Of a stretch of 64,000 nt of DNA, positions 41,566-50,300 are shown piece by piece. The notes below the pieces were generated by a model, which ran no database searches, was not told the origin of the DNA, and worked only from the letters and a program-made list of their open reading frames with translations. How positions within the stretch are numbered: position 1 is the stretch's first letter; the number at the start of each line of letters is the position of its first letter. Origin of the DNA: Desulfogranum mediterraneum DSM 13871 (GTDB lineage Bacteria; Desulfobacterota; Desulfobulbia; Desulfobulbales; Desulfobulbaceae). The DNA lies in contig NZ_AUCW01000016.1 of the NCBI RefSeq assembly GCF_000429965.1, positions 94,677 to 158,676 of the forward strand, in the 5' to 3' direction. A program made the translations under genes and the position numbers.

Positions 41566-42907
41566 TCAGAAAGAATGGACAAAATCCAGTTGGCAGCAAT
41601 ATACGGCCCTACAGCAGCCCAACTGGCCGGATCAGGCACAATATGACGAGGTGATCGACGCCCTCTCCACCCTGCCGCCCCTGGTTTTTGCCGGCGAGAT
41701 CCGGGACCTGAAGACCCTTTTGGGCAAGGCAAGTCAGGGGGACGCCTTCCTGCTCCAGGGCGGCGACTGCTCGGAAGAGTTCTCCCGTTGTACGGCCCCC
41801 AATATTCGTGAGAAACTCAAGGTGTTGCTCCAGATGGCGGTTATCCTCACCTATGCCGGTAACAAGCCGGTGGTCAAGGTGGGGCGGATCGCCGGGCAGT
41901 ATGCCAAGCCCAGATCCAGTGATACCGAGATAGTCGATGGGGTGGAGATCCCCAGTTACCGTGGTGACATGGCCAACTCGATCGAGCCAAACCTGGAGGC
42001 CCGGATCCCTGATCCCCAGCGGCTGATGAAGGGCTATAACATGTCCGCCGCCACCCTCAACCTGCTGCGGGCCTTTACCCGGGGCGGGTTCAGTTCGCTG
42101 CATCGGGTCCATGCCTGGAACCAGGAGTTTGTCAAGAGGTCTCCCATGGGCCGCTCCTATGACCGGTTGGCCAAGCAGATCAGCCATGCCCTTAAGTTCA
42201 TGGAGACCATCGGCATCTCCACCGATATCCCCCAGATGAAGCAGGCCCAGTTCTTCACCTCCCACGAGGCCCTCTTTCTGGGCTATGAAGAGGCGTTGAC
42301 CCGGGAAGATTCCATCGAGGGCGGCTGGTATGGCTGCTCCGGCCACATGCTCTGGATCGGTGACCGCACCCGTCAGCTGGACGGTGCCCACATCGAGTTC
42401 CTCCGCGGGATCAACAATCCCCTGGGGATGAAGATCGGGCCCAACCATGATGTCGATGAGGTGTTGCGTATCCTGGATCGGCTGAATCCGGAAAATGAAG
42501 CCGGACGGATGACCCTGATCACCCGTTTCGGGGCCGGCCAGATTGAAAAACACCTCCCCGGCCTGTTGCGGGCGGTGAAGTCAGCCGGCAAGAACGTGCT
42601 CTGGTGCTGCGATCCCATGCACGCCAACACCTTTACCGCGGAAAGCGGCCATAAGACCAGGGATTTTGAAAATATTCTCTCTGAGCTGCGTTGCTTCTTT
42701 GAACTGCACTGGGCCGAGGGCACTGTCCCGGGCGGGGTGCACTTTGAGTTGACCGGCGATGATGTCACCGAGTGCATTGGCGGCGCCCGTCAGCTTTCCG
42801 ACGAGCAGCTGGGGCTGCGCTATCTGACCACCTGTGATCCGCGTCTCAACGCGGAGCAGTCTCTGGAGATGGCCTTCCAGATCGCCGAGATGATCAGGAC
42901 CTCGTAG
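41558..42907 (+). CDS. Type II 3-deoxy-7-phosphoheptulonate (DAHP) synthase
   Basis: A 449-residue class II (AroA-II, plant-like) DAHP synthase, the first enzyme of aromatic amino-acid synthesis joining phosphoenolpyruvate and erythrose 4-phosphate. Signature segments: FLLQGGDCSEEF near residue 68, VVKVGRIAGQYAKPRS near 105, RAFTRGGFSSLHRVHAWN, KIGPNHDVDEVL and CDPMHANTF near 353. The metal-site Cys, His and Glu of the family are all present (GGDC, DPMH, HFELTG). The start at 41558 overlaps the stop of the preceding gene (ATGA-type). A strong terminator follows. Confidence 0.94.
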   Translation: MSDQKEWTKSSWQQYTALQQPNWPDQAQYDEVIDALSTLPPLVFAGEIRDLKTLLGKASQGDAFLLQGGDCSEEFSRCTAPNIREKLKVLLQMAVILTYAGNKPVVKVGRIAGQYAKPRSSDTEIVDGVEIPSYRGDMANSIEPNLEARIPDPQRLMKGYNMSAATLNLLRAFTRGGFSSLHRVHAWNQEFVKRSPMGRSYDRLAKQISHALKFMETIGISTDIPQMKQAQFFTSHEALFLGYEEALTREDSIEGGWYGCSGHMLWIGDRTRQLDGAHIEFLRGINNPLGMKIGPNHDVDEVLRILDRLNPENEAGRMTLITRFGAGQIEKHLPGLLRAVKSAGKNVLWCCDPMHANTFTAESGHKTRDFENILSELRCFFELHWAEGTVPGGVHFELTGDDVTECIGGARQLSDEQLGLRYLTTCDPRLNAEQSLEMAFQIAEMIRTS

Positions 42908-42937
42908 GTCCCAGGTCAGCGGATCGCGCCTTCTCTC

Positions 42938-42972
42938 AACCCCGCAGGGTTTTCCCTGCGGGGTTCTTTTTT
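42938..42972 (+). terminator. Intrinsic terminator after the DAHP synthase gene
   Basis: AACCCCGCAGGG (42938-42949) pairs perfectly with CCCTGCGGGGTT (42954-42965) around TTTT, followed by C and six T. Confidence 0.93.
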
Positions 42973-43106
42973 GCTCTATCCCTGTTTTCCAGGAGGGGGG
43001 CAGCTCGCCTCCCAGGACAACAAGGTTGGGATCTAAGCTTACCTGTTCAAAGACTCAAGAAATCTCGCTCTGGATATTGAACCTCAGCTTCAGGTTCGCA
43101 TTATTT

Positions 43107-43135
43107 CCGTCATGCCCGCGGAGGCGGGCATCCAG
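43107..43135 (+). repeat. REP-like palindrome
   Basis: Core ATGCCCGC-GGAG-GCGGGCAT at 43112-43131 with flanks CCGTC and CCAG, a relative of the elements in the 31-kb array. Confidence 0.75.
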
Positions 43136-43251
43136 GTCCTTGCAGTAAGGCCTGATCTGGATCCAATGGGGGCACCTCTCTTCTCCGGGTCCAGTTTTCT
43201 TGCCTTTTGGCGATGCTGTATTTCCAGGGGTGCCTTGTGGTTCTTTCAAGA

Positions 43252-43278
43252 GTGGACGCACGCCTGCGCGGGAATGAC
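43252..43278 (-). repeat. REP-like palindrome, degenerate, inverted relative to 43107
   Basis: Minus strand GTCATTCCCGCGCAGG and following GTGCGTCCAC match the REP-like consensus with changes in the distal arm. With 43107-43135 it makes a head-to-head pair. Confidence 0.6.
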
Positions 43279-43393
43279 AGGCAAAAAAGCAATGACTGAG
43301 GGGGGGAGAGCCCCCCGGCTCATGGCCAGGGAGATTCGGAGAGCCCCCTTCTCTTTATCAGGAGATCAGGAGATCAGGGACGGCTGGACGGCT

Positions 43394-43837
43394 TCAGCCG
43401 CTGTGGTCGAAGAGGCGGAGGATCTCGTCGGTCGAGCTGCAGGACTGCAAACGGTGCCGGTTTTCAGGCTCTTTGAGGATGGTGCTGACATGGGCCAGGG
43501 CCCTGAGGTATTCGCCGGCAATGTCGGCCGGGGCCAGGAGCAGGGCAAAGAGGTAGACCGGGCGTTTGTCGATGGCATCAAAGCTGACACCCTGGCGGCT
43601 GCGGGCAAAGAGGAGGATGATTCCGGGGAGATGCTCCACCTTGCCGTGGGGGATGGCCACCCCGTTGCCCACCCCGGTGGAGCCGATCTGTTCCCGTTCC
43701 TGGAGAATGGTATAGAGGGTCTGGCTGTCCAGGGAGGGATACTGGTCGGCCGCCAGCTGGGCTAGTTCCCGCAGGGCGGCTTCCTTGGCAGTGGCCTCCA
43801 TGTCGAGGAGGATGGATTCTTTGTTGAAGAGGAGCAT
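43394..43837 (-). CDS. ptsN: PTS IIA nitrogen-regulatory component
   Basis: A 147-residue PTS EIIA of the fructose/nitrogen (PtsN) type. The phosphorylatable histidine is in GVGNGVAIPHGKVEHL near residue 66. MLLFNKESILLDMEATAKEA and ALAHVSTILKEPENRHRL match PtsN. It works in the nitrogen phosphotransferase cascade and is commonly linked to rpoN. Its gene follows rpoN after 11 bases; the hpf gene often found between them is absent. Confidence 0.9.
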   Translation of the reverse strand: MLLFNKESILLDMEATAKEAALRELAQLAADQYPSLDSQTLYTILQEREQIGSTGVGNGVAIPHGKVEHLPGIILLFARSRQGVSFDAIDKRPVYLFALLLAPADIAGEYLRALAHVSTILKEPENRHRLQSCSSTDEILRLFDHSG

Positions 43838-43848
43838 TGGCAGACGCT

Positions 43849-45303
43849 CTATTTTCTGGGCTTACGCCGATGCTTGACCGGCAGGATGTTCAGCTGATCA
43901 CGATATTTGGCCACGGTCCGTCGTGCCACCTTGATCTTTTCTTCGGCCAGCATCTGGGAGATCTTGTTGTCGCTCAGCGGCTTGGTCTGGTCCTCGGCCG
44001 CCACCAGCTGGCGGATACGGTTCTTGATCGCTTCGGCGGCCACGGCGTCGCCGTTGCCGGTGGCCACGGCGGTGCTGAAGAAGTATTTCAGTTCATAGAT
44101 GCCCTGGGGGGTATGGGCATACTTGTTGGAGGTCACCCGGCTGACCGTGGATTCATGCATGCCGATATCTTCGGCAACATCTCGCAGGATCAGCGGCTTC
44201 ATCGCACCCGGTCCGTGTTCGAAAAAATCCCGCTGGAACTTTAAGAGGCTCTCCATGACCTTGTAGATGGTGCGTTGGCGCTGCTCGATGGAACGGATGA
44301 ACCACTCGGCGTTGCGTTTGTTCTCCCTGAGGTAGCCCTTGGACTCGGCCGGGAGCTCCTTGCGCTGCTTCAAGAGATGGACATACTCTTCAGAGACCTG
44401 GAGCCGGGGCAGGCCGTCGTTGTTGAGCTGGATCACGAACTCTTCACCGATCTTGTAGATGTAGACATCCGGGGTGATGTAGTTGGTCTGCTCGTTGCTG
44501 AACTCGTTGCCGGGAAAGGGGATCAGTTCCTGGATAACGGCCACCGCCTCGGTGACCTTGCGGATGGTGGCCCCGGTCTGGCGGGCCAGCAGCATGTGGT
44601 TGCGGGTCTCCAGCAGGTTCATGTGCTGCTCGACGATCTGGTAGGGCAGGGTGTCGTAGTAGCCCCGTCGATCCAGCTGGAGCAGCAGGGATTCCCTGAT
44701 GTCGCGGGCAGCCACCCCGGGTGGATCCAGGCTCTGGACGATCCGCAGCACACCTTCGGCCTCCTCCGGGCTGCACTCGCAGTTGCTGCAGATATCCGCT
44801 ATCTCGGCATCCAGGAAGCCGTGGCCGTCCAGGTTGCCCAGGATGAACTGGGCCAGGATCATGTCCGCGGGCTCCAGCTTGAGGTGGGTCAGCTGCCAGA
44901 GCAGAAAGTGCTCCAGGCCCGGAGCGCTGGAGATAAAGTCAAACTGGGAGGGGGCATCGGCGGGCGGGGTCTCCCGGGCAAAGGAGAAGTCGGCATCAAA
45001 GTTGTTGCTGTAGTCTTCCCAGTTGACCTCGGAGACCGTGGCCGCGCCGTCGCCGGGGACCTGGGTGGTGACCACCGGTTCGCTGACTTCGGTGTTCTCC
45101 GGGGCAGAGAGGGCCTCGGGGTTGGTCGGCTGCACGGGTTCCGGTGCGGCCTCTTCCAGCATGGGGTTCTGCTCAATCTCGGCCTGGAGGGCCTCGGTGA
45201 GTTCCAGACGACCGAGCTGCAGCAGCTTAATGGCCTGGCGCAGCTGGGGCGTCATTACCAGTTTTTGTGCCAGCTTAAGGCTTTGTCTGAGTTCCAGTAC
45301 CAT
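43849..45303 (-). CDS. rpoN: RNA polymerase sigma-54 factor
   Basis: A 484-residue sigma-54. Region I is the Gln/Leu-rich LRQSLKLAQKLVMTPQLRQAIKLLQL. An acidic region II follows (about 50-115), then the core-binding domain, the HTH at about 375-395 (HESTVSRVTSNKYAHTPQG), and the RpoN box ARRTVAKYRDQLNIL near residue 460, which binds the -24 element. It is the only sigma gene here and forms an operon with lptB and lptA upstream and ptsN downstream. No activator is encoded nearby. Confidence 0.97.
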   Translation of the reverse strand: MVLELRQSLKLAQKLVMTPQLRQAIKLLQLGRLELTEALQAEIEQNPMLEEAAPEPVQPTNPEALSAPENTEVSEPVVTTQVPGDGAATVSEVNWEDYSNNFDADFSFARETPPADAPSQFDFISSAPGLEHFLLWQLTHLKLEPADMILAQFILGNLDGHGFLDAEIADICSNCECSPEEAEGVLRIVQSLDPPGVAARDIRESLLLQLDRRGYYDTLPYQIVEQHMNLLETRNHMLLARQTGATIRKVTEAVAVIQELIPFPGNEFSNEQTNYITPDVYIYKIGEEFVIQLNNDGLPRLQVSEEYVHLLKQRKELPAESKGYLRENKRNAEWFIRSIEQRQRTIYKVMESLLKFQRDFFEHGPGAMKPLILRDVAEDIGMHESTVSRVTSNKYAHTPQGIYELKYFFSTAVATGNGDAVAAEAIKNRIRQLVAAEDQTKPLSDNKISQMLAEEKIKVARRTVAKYRDQLNILPVKHRRKPRK

Positions 45304-45374
45304 GTCTGCCTGTTACCTGAGAGAGCTTGGGGCGCCGGATCGATCCGGATCCCTGTTAGCGTTGTCCACCCTGC

Positions 45375-46106
45375 CTACATCTGAAAGTTATCACCAAGAT
45401 ACATCTTACGGGCAACCACGCTTTCGATGATATCGGTGGCCACGCCGCTGGTCAGGACCTTGCCGCTGTTCATGATATAGGCAAAGTCGCAGACCTGGAG
45501 GGTCTCGCGGACGTTATGGTCTGAGATTAATACCCCCAGTCCCTTTTCCTTGAGATCCCGGATGATCTGCTGAAGATCCGCCACCGAGAGGGGATCCACC
45601 CCGGCAAAGGGTTCGTCCAGGAGGATGAAGCGGGGTCGGGTGGCCAGGGCCCGCATGATCTCCACCCGCCGTCGTTCGCCGCCGGAAAGGGCATGCCCCT
45701 TGTTCTCGGCAAGGTACTCGATCTTGAGCTCTGCCATCAGCTCCCGGATCCGGTTGCGGATCTCGTTCTTGGGAATGCCCAGGGGTTCCAGGACGATCCG
45801 GACGTTTTCCTCCACGGTCAGCTTCTTGAAGACCGAGGGCTCCTGGGCCAGGTAAGTGATGCCCCGCTCGGCCCGTTTATGGATGGGCAGGGAGGTGATG
45901 TCCTTGCCGTCCAGGTGAATGGAGCCGCTGGTGGGGCGGACAAAGCCGACAATGGAGTAAAAGGTGGTGGTCTTGCCGGCCCCGTTGGGCCCCAGCAGGC
46001 CGACCACCGAGGAGCTTTTTACCTGGAGATCGATCTGATCCACCACCCGGCGGCTTCGATACTCCTTGACCAGGTTGCGTGTCTCAAGCAGGGCAGGACC
46101 GTTCAT
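45375..46106 (-). CDS. lptB: LPS export ABC transporter ATP-binding protein
   Basis: A 243-residue ATPase. Walker A LLGPNGAGKTTTF near residue 36, signature ALSGGERRRVEIMRAL near 138, Walker B FILLDEPFAGVDP, H-loop ISDHNVRETL. The last two motifs are diagnostic of LptB within the ABC family. It powers lipopolysaccharide transport from the inner membrane. Its start codon overlaps the stop of lptA. LptF/G are not in the window. Confidence 0.95.
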   Translation of the reverse strand: MNGPALLETRNLVKEYRSRRVVDQIDLQVKSSSVVGLLGPNGAGKTTTFYSIVGFVRPTSGSIHLDGKDITSLPIHKRAERGITYLAQEPSVFKKLTVEENVRIVLEPLGIPKNEIRNRIRELMAELKIEYLAENKGHALSGGERRRVEIMRALATRPRFILLDEPFAGVDPLSVADLQQIIRDLKEKGLGVLISDHNVRETLQVCDFAYIMNSGKVLTSGVATDIIESVVARKMYLGDNFQM

Positions 46107-46636
46107 TATTTCTTCTTGTCCGCATCGGGATGGAGTACCGCCTTGACCCGGCCGGATTTGGCAGGATCCTGTTCAACGATGGAGCGCTTCTCATCCAGGT
46201 AGTAGGTGATGGTCTTGCCGGAGACCATGTTCTGTCCCTGCCAGGCCTTGGCGTTGCCCGAGAGGATCACCTTGCGGTCGCCGGCAAAGTAGTCCATCCG
46301 GTTGCCGGTGCCGACCCAGTCCTCCTGGACCACCTCGACATTTTTCTTGCAGATCAGCTTTTTGACCTGGTTTGAGCTCTTTTTACCTGATTTGTCGGTT
46401 TTTTGGGAGTAATAAACGGTCATCTCTTCGGAGCGGATGGTGACATCGCCCTGTTTGGCGTCCACGTTGCCGAGAAAGACCACCGAATTTTCCGCCTCCT
46501 GGGAGATCATCCGGTCGGCTTCGATATGGATCGGGGCATCGTCTGCGGCCTGGGCGGTTGCCCCGCCCAGGCTGATAAGGGCGGCAAAGGCCAGGATGGT
46601 CAGTTTGTCTGCCAGCCTCCTGATGGTGCTCTCCAT
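46106..46636 (-). CDS. lptA: LPS transport periplasmic protein LptA
   Basis: A 176-residue periplasmic protein. The signal peptide (KLTILAFAALISLGGATAQAA) ends near residue 35, and the mature OstA-like beta-jellyroll is visible in IHIEADRMISQEAENSVVFL, GNVDAKQGDVTIRSEEMTVY and DYFAGDRKVILSGNAKAWQG. It bridges LPS across the periplasm. The start is ATG 46636; ATG 46648 is also possible. The lptC gene that normally precedes lptA is absent here; instead argB lies divergently. Confidence 0.9.
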   Translation of the reverse strand: MESTIRRLADKLTILAFAALISLGGATAQAADDAPIHIEADRMISQEAENSVVFLGNVDAKQGDVTIRSEEMTVYYSQKTDKSGKKSSNQVKKLICKKNVEVVQEDWVGTGNRMDYFAGDRKVILSGNAKAWQGQNMVSGKTITYYLDEKRSIVEQDPAKSGRVKAVLHPDADKKK

Positions 46637-46712
46637 GGTAGACCTCAAGCTATAGGAATAAAAAGAATATTTTTTGTTTTCAGGTTTACTTTTTGCAAGT
46701 AAGCCTACCTGC

Positions 46713-46770
46713 TTTCCCGGGAAATGTAAAGAAGTTACCCGGAGCTCTGAGCCGGTTGTTCAATTGAACA
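46713..46770. promoter_or_regulatory. Two perfect palindromes in the lptA/argB divergent region
   Basis: TTTCCCGGGAAA (46713-46724) and TGTTCAATTGAACA (46757-46770), centre-to-centre 45 bp. Both are plausible operators for argB or lptA; neither matches the E. coli ARG box consensus well. Confidence 0.4.
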
Positions 46771-46870
46771 GAGAACTATTTACACCCGTGTGCAGCATGG
46801 GTACAGTAGAAAATCTAAATTGTCCGACTATTATACCGATGAACAAGGTTTCTTCAACAAAGGAAAAACA

Positions 46871-47755
46871 ATGCAGGAAGGTATTGTCAAAGCCAAGGTG
46901 CTGGTAGAGTCGCTGCCCTATATCCGTGAGTTCTACGGCAAGACCGTGGTGATTAAATATGGCGGCCACGCCATGGTGGACGAGGAGCTGAAACGCAACT
47001 TTGCCCTTGATGTGCTGCTGATGAAATATATCGGGATCAATCCGGTGATCGTCCACGGCGGCGGACCCCAGATCAACCGTTTTCTCGAGAAGATGCAGGT
47101 GACCCCCAGCTATATCCAGGGGATGCGGGTCACCGACGGCGAGACCATGGATGTGGTGGAGATGGTGCTGGTGGGCAAGGTCAACAAGGAGATCGTCGGC
47201 CTGATCAACCACTGCGGCGGCAAGGCCGTGGGCCTCTCGGGCCGCGACGGCGACCTGGTCCAGGCGCGGAAGCTGACCCTCCACTCCAAGCCCGAAGGCG
47301 TGGATCGCCCCCCGGAACTGATCGATCTCGGCCGGGTCGGCGAGGTGACCAAGGTCAATCCCGAGATCCTCTCCACCCTGGATCAGCAGGATTTTATCCC
47401 GGTGATCGCCCCGGTGGGGGTCGGTGAGGACGGCCAGGCCTATAACATCAATGCCGACCTGGTGGCCGGTGCCATTGCCGCCGAGCTCGATGCCCTGAAG
47501 CTGATCCTGCTCACCGATGTGGAGGGGGTCAAGGACGGCGACGGCAAGCTGATCTCCACCATCCGCCAGGACCAGATCGATGGTCTGATCGACGGCGAGG
47601 TGATCCAGGGCGGGATGATTCCCAAGGTCAACTGCTGCCGCTCGGCCCTGGAGGCAGGGGTGGGGAAGGCCCATATCGTGGATGGTCGGCAGGAACACGC
47701 TATATTATTGGAGATATTTACCCCGGAAGGGATTGGTACGGAGATAGTGGCATGA
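46871..47755 (+). CDS. argB: Acetylglutamate kinase
   Basis: A 294-residue amino-acid kinase-fold enzyme that phosphorylates N-acetylglutamate, the second step of arginine synthesis. [19 protein letters not shown] near residue 22 and [19 protein letters not shown] near 58 are signature segments; [17 protein letters not shown] and [14 protein letters not shown] complete the active site. N-terminal residues 1-20 form the helix linked to arginine feedback in hexameric enzymes. ATG 46871 is preceded by AAAGGA. The stop overlaps the argD start. Confidence 0.96.
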   Translation: MQEGIVKAKVLVESLPYIREFYGKTVVIKYGGHAMVDEELKRNFALDVLLMKYIGINPVIVHGGGPQINRFLEKMQVTPSYIQGMRVTDGETMDVVEMVLVGKVNKEIVGLINHCGGKAVGLSGRDGDLVQARKLTLHSKPEGVDRPPELIDLGRVGEVTKVNPEILSTLDQQDFIPVIAPVGVGEDGQAYNINADLVAGAIAAELDALKLILLTDVEGVKDGDGKLISTIRQDQIDGLIDGEVIQGGMIPKVNCCRSALEAGVGKAHIVDGRQEHAILLEIFTPEGIGTEIVA

Positions 47756-48948
47756 GTAACGCAGCGTGGGTAGCACGGGGGGAAGAGGTCTTTGTCGGTA
47801 ACTACAGCCGGTTTCCGGCCACCATGGTCCGGGGGCAGGGCTGTCGGCTCTGGGATGAAGATGGCCGGGAATATCTCGATTTTCTGGCCGGGATCGCGGT
47901 CTGTTCCCTGGGTCACTGTCACCCCCGGGTCACCGAGGCGGTGGTGGCCCAGGCCCGCTCCCTGGTCCATGTCTCCAACCTCTTTCACACCCGTCCCCAG
48001 ATCGAACTGGCCGAGCTCCTGACCGCCAACACCTTTGCCGACCGGGTCTTCATGGCCAACTCCGGGGCCGAGGTCAATGAGGCGGCCATCAAGCTGGCCC
48101 GGATCCACAGCGGTGAGGGGCGCTACGAGATCATCTCCCTGACCGGCTCCTTCCATGGCCGCACCCTGGCCACGGTGGCGGCAACGGCCCAGCCCAAGTT
48201 TCACCAGGGCTTCGAGCCCATGCCCCAGGGCTTTCGCTATGCCCCCTACGGCGACCCGGGAGAGGTGGAGCAGCTGATCGGCGACCAGACCTGTGCCATC
48301 CTCTGTGAGCCCCTCCAGGGCGAGGGCGGGGTGCTCCCCCTGGGCAACGAGTACCTCCAGGCCCTGCGGGATCTCTGCGATCAGCACGGCCTGCTGCTGA
48401 TCTTTGACGAGATCCAGACCGGGATGGGGCGGACCGGGACCCTCTTTGCCTATGAACAGACCGGGGTGGTTCCCGATATCATGACCTCGGCCAAGGCCCT
48501 GGCCAACGGCCTGCCCCTGGGGGCCCTGCTGACCACCGACGAGATCGCCGCCTCCCTGGTGCCGGGCACCCACGGCTCAACCTTTGGCGGCAACCCGGTG
48601 GCGGCCGCGGCCGCGGTGGCGGTCCTGGAGGAGATGCTGGCCCCGGGATTTCTGGAGGGGGTGCAGCAGACAGGCGCCTACTTCAGCGGCAAGCTCAACG
48701 AACTGGCCGCCCGTTTTCCCGTCCTGGCCAGCGGGGTCCGTGGACAGGGGCTCCTCCTGGGGCTGATCCTGACCGAGGAGGGCATTGCCCACGGCGGGGA
48801 GATCGTCCAGCGCCTCTTTGGGCGGGGGATGGTGATTAACTTTGCCGGTAATACGGTGCTCCGTTTTGCCCCGCCCCTGGTGGTGAGTCGTGCAGAGATC
48901 GATCAGCTGATCGCGGAGCTGGCCGAGGTGCTGGCAGAGCTGGGCTGA
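47752..48948 (+). CDS. argD: Acetylornithine aminotransferase
   Basis: A 398-residue class III pyridoxal-phosphate aminotransferase. The PLP lysine is in [16 protein letters not shown] near residue 247; [18 protein letters not shown] and [14 protein letters not shown] are family motifs. It makes N-acetylornithine, and in many bacteria also serves the succinyl-DAP step in lysine synthesis, which fits the linked dap genes. The ATG overlaps the argB stop (ATGA). Confidence 0.95.
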   Translation: MSNAAWVARGEEVFVGNYSRFPATMVRGQGCRLWDEDGREYLDFLAGIAVCSLGHCHPRVTEAVVAQARSLVHVSNLFHTRPQIELAELLTANTFADRVFMANSGAEVNEAAIKLARIHSGEGRYEIISLTGSFHGRTLATVAATAQPKFHQGFEPMPQGFRYAPYGDPGEVEQLIGDQTCAILCEPLQGEGGVLPLGNEYLQALRDLCDQHGLLLIFDEIQTGMGRTGTLFAYEQTGVVPDIMTSAKALANGLPLGALLTTDEIAASLVPGTHGSTFGGNPVAAAAAVAVLEEMLAPGFLEGVQQTGAYFSGKLNELAARFPVLASGVRGQGLLLGLILTEEGIAHGGEIVQRLFGRGMVINFAGNTVLRFAPPLVVSRAEIDQLIAELAEVLAELG

Positions 48949-49180
48949 TGGTCGTTTAAGGGGGCCTCTCTGCGGCCCCTGGGCAGGCGCCGGGCCGGGC
49001 AAGGGCCCGGAAAAGGCGGCTATCCAGGCCAGCAACCCGGGATAACGCGAAAATCTCTTTGCAAAAACGGTGTTTTTTTGTATCAATTAGAATTTTTACT
49101 TGGTACGCGGAGGACACTGGAAGGAGAGCATCCGTGCAGGACACCGCTGCCGCAGCATACCCGGAGCAGAGGGGACAGAG
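48949..49180. other. 231-base argD-argF gap
   Basis: Contains a GC-rich inverted stretch (GGGCCGGGCAAGGGCCCGG near 48992-49010) and a TTGCAA ... TATCAA pair (49059-49064, 49081-49086) that could be a weak internal promoter. Nothing else was recognised. Confidence 0.3.
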
Positions 49181-50092
49181 ATGAGTGACCATTTATTGGC
49201 GTTGGAAGCGTTCAGTGGCCGGCAACTGCAGGCATTGATTGATCGGGCTATCGAGCTCAAGGGCGAAAGCAAGGCAGGGAAACGGCAGCAGCAACTGGCC
49301 GGGAAAACCGTCTGCCTGCTCTTTGACAAACCGTCCACCCGCACCCGGGTCTCCTTTGAGTCGGCCACGTACGGCCTGGACGGCAAGGTCATCTTCATGT
49401 CCAGCAAGGACTCCCAGCTTGGTCGCGGCGAACCGCTCAAGGATACCGCCCGGGTACTCGCCCGGTACGTGGACGGGATCGTGGTCCGCACCTTTGGCCA
49501 GGAGATCGTGGAAGAACTGGCCCGCTACTCCGGCGTGCCGGTGATCAATGCCCTGACCGACCTTCATCACCCCTGTCAGATCCTCAGCGATATGATGACG
49601 GTTATCGAACACAAGGGCGCCCTGGCTCCCCTGAAGGTGGTCTGGATCGGCGACGGCAACAACATGGCCAACTCCTGGATTGAGGCGGCCTCGGTCCTGG
49701 GCTTCTCCCTGACCCTGGCCTGTCCCGAAGGTTTTGATCCCGATGGTGAGATCCTCAAGCGGGCCCAGGAGCGGGCCGACAAACCCATTGTCCTGGTTCG
49801 TGATCCGGCCGAGGCCATTGCCGATGCCGATGTGGTCAACGTGGATGTCTGGGCCTCCATGGGCCAGGAAGAGGAGCAGGAGGCGCGGGCCAAGCTGTTT
49901 GCGCCCTATCAGCTGGACAAGCGGCTCTTGGCAGGGGCCAAGGGTGATGCCATCGTCCTCCACTGTCTGCCTGCCCACCGCGAAGAAGAGATCACCGAGG
50001 AGGTCCTGGAGGGGCCCCAGAGCGTGGTCTTTGACCAGGCAGAGAACAAGATGCATATTCACAAGGCCATCCTGGAGCACTTTGTCGGCTGA
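49181..50092 (+). CDS. argF: Ornithine carbamoyltransferase
   Basis: A 303-residue transcarbamoylase converting ornithine plus carbamoyl phosphate to citrulline. The carbamoyl-phosphate site STRTRVSFE is near residue 52, ITDLHHPCQILSD-type motif (ALTDLHHPCQ) near 128, the ornithine-binding VWASMGQEEE near 222, and HCLPAHREEEI near 265. ATG 49181 gives the standard length and follows AGGGGACAGAG. Confidence 0.96.
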   Translation: MSDHLLALEAFSGRQLQALIDRAIELKGESKAGKRQQQLAGKTVCLLFDKPSTRTRVSFESATYGLDGKVIFMSSKDSQLGRGEPLKDTARVLARYVDGIVVRTFGQEIVEELARYSGVPVINALTDLHHPCQILSDMMTVIEHKGALAPLKVVWIGDGNNMANSWIEAASVLGFSLTLACPEGFDPDGEILKRAQERADKPIVLVRDPAEAIADADVVNVDVWASMGQEEEQEARAKLFAPYQLDKRLLAGAKGDAIVLHCLPAHREEEITEEVLEGPQSVVFDQAENKMHIHKAILEHFVG

Positions 50093-50300
50093 GCAGCTGT
50101 AGGGTGCTCTCCGGGGAGAACCGGCCTTTGTTATCAGGGTACTTTGAGAGACGAGATTTTTCGATCGGGTTCAAGGTATGGGGGAGTCTTTCCGCAGGCA
50201 TATCCCTGATATGCCGAGGAAGAGGTTCGCGCCATAAGCCGGGGCCTGGTCAGAAAAGCAACCGTTCAATGTAGCCATTATTTTACCCATAGTAGAGATT

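Larger units (their letters stand above)
42973..43393. other. About 420 bases of gene-free sequence with a REP-like doublet
   Basis: No coding potential. It carries two inverted REP-like palindromes at 43107-43135 and 43252-43278 and short direct repeats (AGGAGATCAGGAGATCAGG) at about 43360-43380. Confidence 0.6.
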
